From the NCBI GenBank assembly GCA_949746285.1, contig CATJZH010000191.1, positions 1 through 5,601 on the forward strand: a DNA stretch of 5,601 nt, read 5' to 3'. This stretch comes from an uncultured Clostridia bacterium. Lineage in GTDB: Bacteria; Bacillota; Clostridia; TANB77; CAG-508. Position 1 is the first letter of the stretch. Every line of letters starts with the position of its first letter. A model generated the notes under the pieces. That model saw nothing but the letters and a program-made list of their open reading frames with translations. It did no database searches and was not told the DNA's origin. Below are positions 1 to 5,601 of the stretch, one piece after another. The position numbers and the translations under genes were made by a program.

Positions 1-135
1 ACTACTATCGAAGAACCAGTTGTTACTGATGAAGTTGTTAAAGATGAAATTGATACTCTAGATACTACTATCGAAGAACCAGTTGACACTGATGAAGTTA
101 TTGAAAATGAAATAGATACTACTATTGAAGAAAAT
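1..135 (+). repeat. In-frame tandem repeats encoding TTIEEPV-type units
   Basis: Unit 1 (1-63, 21 codons) and unit 2 (64-117, 18 codons) match at 48 of 54 bases over their shared 18 codons; unit 1 adds the codons for TLD. A third, decayed copy begins at 118 and keeps only TTIEE before diverging. Both units keep the reading frame. Four of the six differences change an Ile, Val, Lys, Asp or Glu codon by one base, and one codon changes from Val to Asp by two. The array starts at or before base 1, so the true copy number is not visible. Looser echoes such as IIEETDE, SIEESIVEN and TTTEETIEE recur later in the same protein. Confidence 0.85.
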
Positions 136-1518
136 TTAGAAGAACTTGCTCAAAACTATATTACTGATGATATTATTGATTCTGGCTTTGAATTTGAAAA
201 TACAGAAGAGCTTGTAATTAATCAGTTAGCAGATGAATTTAAATCATTATTAACTAATTTATCTCAAGGAAGAATTCCAGTAGAAAATAGTTTAAACTTA
301 TTATCTACATATATTGATAATTTAAAATCAGAAAAAGATACAGAAAACTCTATTAATGAAATTCCTGTAAATGCAGAACCTATAGAAAATACTGAAATTA
401 TAGAAGAAACTGATGAATGTATTTCTACTAGTGATAATGCAGAAATTGAAGCAGTAAAAGAAACTATTGCTGAATTTATAAATAATGAATATGAGAAATC
501 ACCTATTAGTGAAAACATTCTTACTTTTAATGAGTTTGAAAACAATTTAGATTTTGAAAGTGTAACTAATGAAAAAAATATTACTAAACATCCTGAAAGT
601 AATGGTATTTTTGATAATATTAAACTTTTTAAAGATGTTTCACTTTTCAAAAACACTTCTGATACTACTACTCCTGATGTAAAATTATTTGGAGAAAATA
701 ACTTTTCTGAAAACTCTATTTATTATAACTATAATAATAAATTAGAAACTGTAGAAACTGATTCTACTCAAAATAACGATACTAATGAAACATTATCTAT
801 AGAAGAATCTATTGTAGAAAATGATATTATAAAAGAAACTGTTGAAGTTATTGATGAAACTCATATAGAAAATTATAATACTCAAATAAATTTAGATGAT
901 ATTGATGCTTCTGAATTATTTGACAATCTAGAAAATATTTCTTCATTTATAGAAGATTTTGAACCTACTACTACTGAAGAAACAATAGAAGAAAAAGAAG
1001 AAGAAGTATTAACTGAAACTTCTGAATTTGATAGTGAATATAAATCGCAAGATGATTTAACTAAAGAACTAGATAAAAAAATTGAAATTATATCAAGTGC
1101 AGAATTTGATAATGAAACATTAATAATTTCAGAAAGAAGAAAAACTATCTATCTACCTTATAAAATACCAGAATTACTTCATTACATAGAAAGTTATCCA
1201 AATGTATATTCTTCTTTACAAGATGTTGTAAAACAAGAATTTATATTACCTTTCAGTTATTTTGTAAAACATCCATATAAATCAAGATTTTCCGAAAGTT
1301 ATAATATAATAAGGAATCGTGAAGGAAAAGGATTTATTGAAGCAGTTTCTTATAGTGTTGGAGTAGCTAAGAGACATGATTTAAATCCAGCTATAGTAGC
1401 TGCTTGCAAAACTCAGACAGAACTTGATAGTTATTTGCATTTCTTAGATACAAATAATTTAAAAATGTTTAACTTTTTTAATATAATTTATGAAGTTAAT
1501 CCACTAGATGTAAAATAA
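1..1518 (+). CDS. Acidic, repeat-containing hypothetical protein with a C-terminal globular domain (5' partial)
   Basis: The frame is open from base 1 through 505 sense codons to TAA at 1516-1518. The start lies upstream, and the only ATG inside is near the 3' end (codon 489), so the gene enters from outside. Codons 1 to about 376 are low-complexity, rich in Glu, Asp, Thr, Ile and Asn; 20 of the first 50 residues are Asp or Glu and only one is Lys. The tract opens with tandem repeats of the type TTIEEPVxTDEV. From about codon 377 (SERRKTIYLPYKIPELL) the composition changes to a mixed, aromatic and basic segment that looks folded, including NREGKGFIEAVSYSVGVAKR and NPAIVAACKTQTEL, and ends at NPLDVK. 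I see no LysM domain, transmembrane helix or LPXTG sorting signal in this portion. The family is not recognised. An acidic tract joined to a small domain, converging on spoIVA, resembles the general plan of spore-coat proteins such as SpoVID or SipL, but no homology is visible and the role is inference. Existence of the gene is near certain; its function is unknown. Confidence 0.85.
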   Translation, partial: TTIEEPVVTDEVVKDEIDTLDTTIEEPVDTDEVIENEIDTTIEENLEELAQNYITDDIIDSGFEFENTEELVINQLADEFKSLLTNLSQGRIPVENSLNLLSTYIDNLKSEKDTENSINEIPVNAEPIENTEIIEETDECISTSDNAEIEAVKETIAEFINNEYEKSPISENILTFNEFENNLDFESVTNEKNITKHPESNGIFDNIKLFKDVSLFKNTSDTTTPDVKLFGENNFSENSIYYNYNNKLETVETDSTQNNDTNETLSIEESIVENDIIKETVEVIDETHIENYNTQINLDDIDASELFDNLENISSFIEDFEPTTTEETIEEKEEEVLTETSEFDSEYKSQDDLTKELDKKIEIISSAEFDNETLIISERRKTIYLPYKIPELLHYIESYPNVYSSLQDVVKQEFILPFSYFVKHPYKSRFSESYNIIRNREGKGFIEAVSYSVGVAKRHDLNPAIVAACKTQTELDSYLHFLDTNNLKMFNFFNIIYEVNPLDVK

Positions 1519-1543
1519 AATTTTAAATATACCAATAAAATTA

Positions 1544-1591
1544 AAAACTAATAATATAATCTTAAAAACACAAGATTACATTATTAGTTTT
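1544..1591. terminator. Bidirectional intrinsic terminator between convergent genes
   Basis: A 20-base arm at 1544-1563 pairs with 1572-1591 around an 8-base loop (1564-1571), with 19 of 20 Watson-Crick pairs. The exception is A1556 against C1579. This is a mismatch in RNA read from the + strand but becomes a U-G wobble in RNA read from the - strand. Both sides end in U-rich RNA: TTTT then ATATTTT on +, and TTTT then TAATTTTATT on -. The hairpin begins 25 bases after the stop of the upstream gene and lies 34 bases beyond the last base of spoIVA, so it probably serves both. The stem is AT-rich, as expected in this genome. Confidence 0.75.
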
Positions 1592-1625
1592 ATATTTTAA
1601 TTATAGTAAACAATTTAAATTCATT

Positions 1626-3104
1626 TTATAAAATTATACAGATTAGTCCTCCACTACCTTCATTTACAATTCTTTGTAATGTTTCTTGTAATTTACACTG
1701 AGCTTCTTCTGGCATTTTAGCTAATTTATTTTGTAAACCTTCATTAACAAGTTCGTGAAGACTTTTTCCAAATATATTTGATTCCCAAATCTGTTTTGGA
1801 TCATTTTCAAATTCTGAAAGTAAATATTTTACTAAATCCTCAGACTGTTTTTCACTTCCAACTATAGGAGAAACCTCTGTTTCTGTATTTATTCTTATCA
1901 TATGAATTGATGGTGCTTTTGCTTTAAGTTTAACACCATATTTAGAACCTTGTTTTACAATTTCAGGCTCTTCTAAAATCAAATCTTCAATACCTGGAGT
2001 AACAATTCCATAGCCTTTTTCATTAACTTCATGTATTGCATAAGCCATTTTATCATAATCTTTCTTTACTTTTGCAAAAGAAGATATACAACTAAATAGT
2101 TCTCCTTCATTTTTAATTGTAACACCAGTAATATCACTAAGTACAGTATAAAATAAACTATCTTTTAACTCAGCATTAACTGTAACAATTCCTGTACCTA
2201 AATTTATTTCCTCAATACTAGCTCTTTTAATATTTTCACATTCTTCTAGTTTTAAATAATTTTCATTTACATCTTTTAATCTCACAGCATTTTCAAAAGA
2301 TCTCTTTACATTTTCAAATAAATCTAATTTTAACTCATTATTAATATCTAATCCATCAATCCAACGAGGAAATTTCACCTCTACTCTTTCAATCATAAAT
2401 TCATATAATAATTTAGAAAAAATTAAATTTATATCATCTAGATTTAATTCTAGACAATTTATTGGTATAACTGTTGTTCCATACTTTTGAGATAAACTTT
2501 GTGCCATTTCTACACTATAACCATCATTTGGATTTTGACAATTCATAAGCATTATAAAAGGTTTATTCAATTCTTGTAATTCCCTTACTACTCTTTCCTC
2601 TGCTTCAATATATTCATCTCTTGGTATATCTGTAATGGTTCCATCAGTTGTTACTATTATTCCAACTGTTGAATGTTCTACAATTACTTTTTTAGTACCT
2701 AGTTCGGCTGCTGTTTCAAAAGGAATTTCTGAATCTGACCAAGGTGTCTTTACCATTCTTGGCATATCATCCTCTAAATATCCTAAAGCATTATTAACTA
2801 AATATCCTACACAATCAACTAATCTTGTTTTTAATTTTACATTTCCATTTAAATTAATTTCTACAGCCTCATTAGGAATAAATTTAGGCTCTGTTGTCAT
2901 TATTGTTCTGCCACTTGCACTTTGTGGTAATTCATCTACCGCTCTTTCTTTCTTAAATTCATTTTCAATATTTGGTAAAACCAAAAGCTCCATAAATCTT
3001 TTAATAAACGTAGATTTCCCAGTTCTTACTGGTCCAACAACTCCTATGTAAATATCTCCGTCTGTTCTTTGTGCTATATTTTGGTATATGTTCAAATTTT
3101 CCAT
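1626..3104 (-). CDS. spoIVA: Stage IV sporulation protein A, spore-coat morphogenetic ATPase
   Basis: SpoIVA is an ATP-hydrolysing cytoskeletal protein. It polymerises on the mother-cell side of the outer forespore membrane to form the coat basement layer and is also needed for cortex formation. The 492-residue product has the same length as the Bacillus subtilis protein as I recall it, and is colinear with it throughout. Visible features are the Walker A motif GPVRTGKST (residues 24-32, Lys30), the sensor-like segment TIMTTEPKF (67-75) with Thr70 and Thr71, the Walker B-like RLVDCVG (94-100, Asp97), VEHSTVG and TTDGTITDI (142-160), and the C-terminal landmarks APSIHMI, GSEKQSE, and NEGSGGLICIIL at the very end. 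In B. subtilis the C-terminal end mediates membrane localisation with SpoVM; here Cys489 replaces the Ala I recall there. The ATG at 3102-3104 is preceded by GGAGGA (3111-3116) six bases away, which fixes the start. It is transcribed alone, divergently from the germination operon. Expression by sigma-E is expected from the family, with only weak promoter support here. Confidence 0.98.
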   Translation of the reverse strand: MENLNIYQNIAQRTDGDIYIGVVGPVRTGKSTFIKRFMELLVLPNIENEFKKERAVDELPQSASGRTIMTTEPKFIPNEAVEINLNGNVKLKTRLVDCVGYLVNNALGYLEDDMPRMVKTPWSDSEIPFETAAELGTKKVIVEHSTVGIIVTTDGTITDIPRDEYIEAEERVVRELQELNKPFIMLMNCQNPNDGYSVEMAQSLSQKYGTTVIPINCLELNLDDINLIFSKLLYEFMIERVEVKFPRWIDGLDINNELKLDLFENVKRSFENAVRLKDVNENYLKLEECENIKRASIEEINLGTGIVTVNAELKDSLFYTVLSDITGVTIKNEGELFSCISSFAKVKKDYDKMAYAIHEVNEKGYGIVTPGIEDLILEEPEIVKQGSKYGVKLKAKAPSIHMIRINTETEVSPIVGSEKQSEDLVKYLLSEFENDPKQIWESNIFGKSLHELVNEGLQNKLAKMPEEAQCKLQETLQRIVNEGSGGLICIIL

Positions 3105-3146
3105 AAAAAATCCTCCCTGTAAATTTGTACATCTTTTTACTAATGT

Positions 3147-3170
3147 ATATTATGCAAATTTTATTTTATG
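3147..3170 (-). promoter_or_regulatory. Possible sigma-E -10 boxes for spoIVA
   Basis: Read on the - strand, CATAAAAT (3163-3170) and CATAATAT (3147-3154) each resemble the sigma-E -10 consensus CATACANT, with one and two mismatches respectively. They lie about 40-65 bases before the spoIVA start. Neither has a convincing -35 element at the expected 13-15 base spacing, so this is a weak call. It is supported mainly by the known sigma-E control of spoIVA in other spore formers. Confidence 0.3.
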
Positions 3171-3201
3171 ACATTTTCTTTATAAACCAATTTAAATTAA
3201 T

Positions 3202-3231
3202 TGTATATTTTTTAATAAAATACCAATACTA
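3202..3231 (+). promoter_or_regulatory. Probable sigma-G (forespore) promoter of the germination operon
   Basis: TGTATA (3202-3207) and AATACTA (3225-3231) are separated by 17 bases. They fit the sigma-G pattern (-35 gnATR, -10 CATnnTA) with a single mismatch, the first base of the -10. Transcription would start near 3238, giving a very short leader before the ribosome binding site AGGAG (3241-3245). GerA-type operons are classical forespore sigma-G targets, so motif and function agree. In DNA this AT-rich a chance match is possible. Confidence 0.55.
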
Positions 3232-3252
3232 GTATAAATTAGGAGTATATTT

Positions 3253-4930
3253 ATGAAAAAAAATTTATTTAATAATATATTTAAATATAAAGAACAAGCA
3301 GATTATGAGTTTGTATTATCTGATGCTCAAAATAATCTTAATGAAAGCGAATTTACAAAAAAAAATACTGAAACTGTATCCACTTCTTTAGAAAAGAATT
3401 TAAATTACTTAAAAATTAAATATAATATGTTAATAAACAGTGATATTAAAATTCGAAAATTTAATTTAAATGTATATAATAAAAAAATCCCAGCATTTCT
3501 TTTTTTTATAGATGGAATGGTTGACAGTGATGCTATAAACAACTTTATTTTACAACCACTATTATTAAAAAATTCACTGAAAATGAATGAAAATAAGAAA
3601 AACGTTAATCAAATATTAGATAATGAAAAACAAAAATTTATTAAATTAAATTTAGAAAATTTTTTATATTCTAGTTTAATACCACAAAATAGTGTTCAAA
3701 AAGTTAATAATTTTGATGAACTTGTTCCTATGGTAAATTCTGGTTTTTGTGCTTTATTTGCTGAGTCTTTAAATGTCGCTATATGTATTGAAACTAAAGG
3801 ATTCGAAGGCCGTAGTGTAGACAATCCTATAACAGAAGCTGTTGTCAAAGGTGCACATGAAGGATTTGTTGAAAATATAAGAACAAATACCTCTTTACTT
3901 AGAAAAATTATAAACAATGAATGTTTAATAATAGAAGAATGTTCTGTTGGAAAAATTAGTAAAACTAAAGTTGCTATTTGCTATATGAAGAACATAGCTA
4001 ATGATGACTTAGTTGCTGAAACCAGATATAGAGTAAATAATTTAGATATTGATTATTTATTATCTTCTGGACAACTTTCTCAAATGATAAAAGATAATCC
4101 ATCTACACCTTTTCCAGAAGCTATTTCTACAGAAAGACCAGATAGAACTTCAAGTTACCTTTTACTTGGAAGAGTCGCCATATTAATTAATGGTTCACCT
4201 TTTGCACTTATTGTTCCTGCTGTATTAATTGACTTTTTAACTTCGCCAGAAGATTACAATTTAAATTACCATTATGCTAATTTTTTAAGATTTCTACGAA
4301 CAATAGCTCTTTTATTTGCTCTTTTTTTGCCTGGACTTTATATAGCAATAACAATGTATCATCATGAACTTATACCATCTGAATTACTTTTTGCTATAAT
4401 TTCTGCTCGTGAGGCAATACCTTTTCCTATTTTCTTCGAAATTATAATTATGGAAATTTCTTTTGAGTTAATTCAAGAAGCAAGTATTCGTGTTCCTGCG
4501 ACTTTTAGTACTACTGTTCGGAATAATTGGAGCTCTTATTTTGGGCGATGCCGCTGTTTCTGCAAATATTGTAAGTCCTATTCTTATTATAGTTATTGCT
4601 TCTGCTGGAATTTGCTCATTTGCAATACCAGATACAGCATTACGATTTACTTTAAAAATATTTAGATTTATGTATATAATATTAGGTTATTTAGCTGGCT
4701 TCTTAGGTATAGCTTTTGGATTTTTTATACATTTTTTAATTTTATCTAAACAAAATTCATTTGGTATACCTTTCTTTACCCCTTTTATTCCTTACTATAA
4801 TTTAGAAAATAATGAAACTATGTATGTAAATGCTGTTTGGAAACGCGAAAAAAGGAATTCCTTTTTAAATACTAAAAAACCTAATATGGAAAGTCATATC
4901 AGTATGAAATGGAGGAAAAATGAGAGATAG
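3253..4930 (+). CDS. Spore germination protein, GerA family A subunit (GerKA-like), frame broken by one base
   Basis: A subunit of a GerA-type nutrient germinant receptor of the inner spore membrane. The ATG at 3253 follows AGGAG (3241-3245) with a seven-base spacer. Frame 1 gives 422 residues of family sequence. The N-terminal soluble part includes FFIDGMVDSD (84-93) and NPITEAVVKGAHEGFVENIR (191-210), the signatures of the two N-terminal subdomains. The membrane part begins near residue 308 (VAILINGSPFALIVPAVLI) and includes the family motif SAREAIPFP (384-392) and MEISFELIQEASIRVP (400-415). After codon GTT at 4516-4518 homology leaves frame 1, which stops at 4663-4665 with a Cys/Tyr-rich tail unlike the family. 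It resumes in frame 2 at 4520 with GIIGALILGDAAVSANIVSP, continues through the last membrane helices and FGIPFFTPFIP, and stops at 4928-4930. Skipping base 4519 gives about 558 residues, somewhat longer than I expect for the family. The receptor assignment is secure; whether the gene works is not. The paralogue (gerA, gerB, gerK and so on) cannot be decided, so no symbol is given. Confidence 0.9.
4516..4522 (+). other. Frameshift site in the GerA-family gene (apparent extra C at 4519)
   Basis: The sequence here is GTT C GGA. Frame 1 reads Val-Arg (GTT CGG) and loses homology. Removing one base, most simply C4519, gives Val-Gly-Ile-Ile-Gly-Ala, which matches the expected start of a GerA membrane helix. 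The site is not a homopolymer run, so it is not the commonest type of base-calling error. The exact extra base cannot be fixed to better than a few bases by homology alone. Confidence 0.8.
4911..4915 (+). promoter_or_regulatory. Ribosome binding site of the GerB-type gene, inside the end of the GerA-type gene
   Basis: GGAGG followed by four A residues precedes the ATG at 4920-4922. The site lies within the last codons of the A subunit (frame 2), so ribosomes finishing the A subunit would pass over it. This arrangement favours translational coupling and fixes the B-subunit start. Confidence 0.8.
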
Positions 4931-5601
4931 TTATAAATTAGAGACTCTTGAAGCTGTTTGTATAGTTATAATTGCTATGATTAACAAATTAATATTAAAC
5001 GTTCCATACTATATTGTTGAGCTTACTGGAACTGGATCGATTATAAATATTATTTATATAGGTATCATAGATTTCATTTTCTTACTAATTATTATAAAAA
5101 TAATAGATAAATTTCAAAATGTAGATATTTTGGATATTTCAGAATTTCTATGTGGAAAAAAATTGAAAACTGTTATTGGAATATTATGTATAGGTATATT
5201 TCTATTATTAACTTTTATGACTTTATTAAATTTCTCTAATGTTCTACACACTATCTATTTTTCAAATTTTGATATGATTTATATTCTACTTTTTTTTATT
5301 GTAGGAATATTAGTTGCAAATCTAATTGGTTTTAAATCTATATCTCGTACAATAACATTTGGAGTTCCTTTTGCTATAATAAGTGTACTTATTTCTTTTT
5401 TTGCAGTTTCTAAAAATTTAGATGTTGAGCATCTAACACCTATTTTAGGAGAAAATTATTATTCCACTTTTGGAATAGGATTAACAAATAGCTTTGCATT
5501 ATATATAATAATTTATTACTATTTTATAAAGCCTTTACTAAAAGAGCCTAAAAAATTTAAAAAAATATGTATAACATCTTATATTATTTCTTTAATTTTA
5601 T
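4920..5601 (+). CDS. Spore germination protein, GerB family permease-like subunit (3' partial)
   Basis: The B subunit of a GerA-type receptor is a membrane protein of the amino acid-polyamine-organocation transporter superfamily (spore permease family). In characterised receptors it contributes to germinant recognition. The window holds 227 codons and one extra base, roughly the first 60 percent of a usual 360-370 residue protein. Visible hydrophobic segments cover about residues 11-32, 41-62, 84-104, 117-137, 145-163 and 187-204, and a further one begins near 216. Family-like landmarks are the GFKSISRTITFGVPFAII stretch (137-154), matching the usual Gly-x-x-x-Ile-x-Arg region, and HLTPILGENYY (171-181) in the following loop. 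The N-terminal third is more divergent than usual. The start at 4920 overlaps the A-subunit gene by 11 bases, giving the normal A-then-B operon order. A C-subunit lipoprotein gene is expected nearby but is outside the window. Confidence 0.88.
   Translation, partial: MRDSYKLETLEAVCIVIIAMINKLILNVPYYIVELTGTGSIINIIYIGIIDFIFLLIIIKIIDKFQNVDILDISEFLCGKKLKTVIGILCIGIFLLLTFMTLLNFSNVLHTIYFSNFDMIYILLFFIVGILVANLIGFKSISRTITFGVPFAIISVLISFFAVSKNLDVEHLTPILGENYYSTFGIGLTNSFALYIIIYYYFIKPLLKEPKKFKKICITSYIISLIL

Noticed and set aside
264..656. A 130-codon open frame on the - strand
   Set aside because: It lies antisense inside the continuous acidic-protein frame. Its Ser/Phe/Leu/Ile-rich composition is what the reverse complement of Glu/Asn/Lys-rich codons produces, and it has no family match I recognise.
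1..1518. Cell-wall-anchored surface adhesin
   Set aside because: Acidic Thr-rich repeats suggest this, but the C-terminus has no LPXTG motif, hydrophobic anchor or basic tail; the protein ends in a soluble-looking domain.
2635..3051. A 138-codon open frame on the + strand
   Set aside because: It is fully antisense to the highly conserved ATPase domain of spoIVA, with no homology of its own.
3189..3203. Short AT palindrome (AATTTAAATT) with flanking CAATT/AATTG arms as an operator or terminator
   Set aside because: Such short AT-only symmetry is expected by chance in this composition, and it has no placement that favours a function.
3696..3917. A 73-codon open frame on the - strand
   Set aside because: It is antisense to the conserved N-terminal region of the GerA-type subunit, with no supporting signal.
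4511..4524. Programmed +1 frameshifting like that of prfB
   Set aside because: There is no slippery CTT-TGA type signal, no stop codon in the shifted codon, no Shine-Dalgarno-like stimulator just upstream, and poor re-pairing for a +1 slip on GTT.
4490..4930. A separate 146-codon gene starting at GTG 4490
   Set aside because: Its first ten residues are out-of-frame sequence, there is no ribosome binding site before 4490, and from 4520 on it is plainly the C-terminal membrane part of the GerA-family protein. It is the second half of a broken gene, not an independent one.

Overview
The window is strongly AT-rich in coding and non-coding DNA alike, and three of its four genes are spore genes. 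It carries a complete spoIVA, a GerA-type germinant-receptor A subunit, and the first 227 codons of a GerB-type permease subunit. This points to an endospore-forming, low-GC Bacillota, most likely class Clostridia. The species cannot be named from this sequence.

Layout. Bases 1-1518 (+) are the 3' part of a long reading frame whose start lies upstream. It encodes a very acidic, partly repetitive protein that ends in a compact domain of about 125 residues that I do not recognise. A strong hairpin at 1544-1591 lies between this gene and the convergent spoIVA and probably terminates both. spoIVA (1626-3104, -) encodes the mother-cell ATPase that forms the basement layer of the spore coat. A 148-bp divergent intergenic region (3105-3252) follows. 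It carries a good sigma-G-like promoter reading into the germination operon and weaker sigma-E-like -10 boxes reading into spoIVA. The germination operon (+) starts at 3253 with the A subunit. Its reading frame is broken by one apparent extra base at 4519, after which clear GerA homology continues in the next frame to 4930. The B subunit starts at 4920, overlaps the A gene by 11 bases, and runs off the window end.

How the genes fit together. SpoIVA acts in the mother cell on the outer forespore membrane. GerA-type receptors are made in the forespore and sit in the inner spore membrane, where A, B and C subunits sense germinants. The window therefore pairs a mother-cell coat gene with a forespore germination operon across one short divergent control region. 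The gene converging on spoIVA could be another spore-envelope component, but that rests only on position and composition.

Most worth a second look: the single-base frameshift in the GerA subunit, which falls at the only in-frame CGG codon I found in the window, and the unrecognised acidic repeat protein next to spoIVA. I see no mobile element, CRISPR array, tRNA or rRNA. No gene-free stretch exceeds 300 bases.
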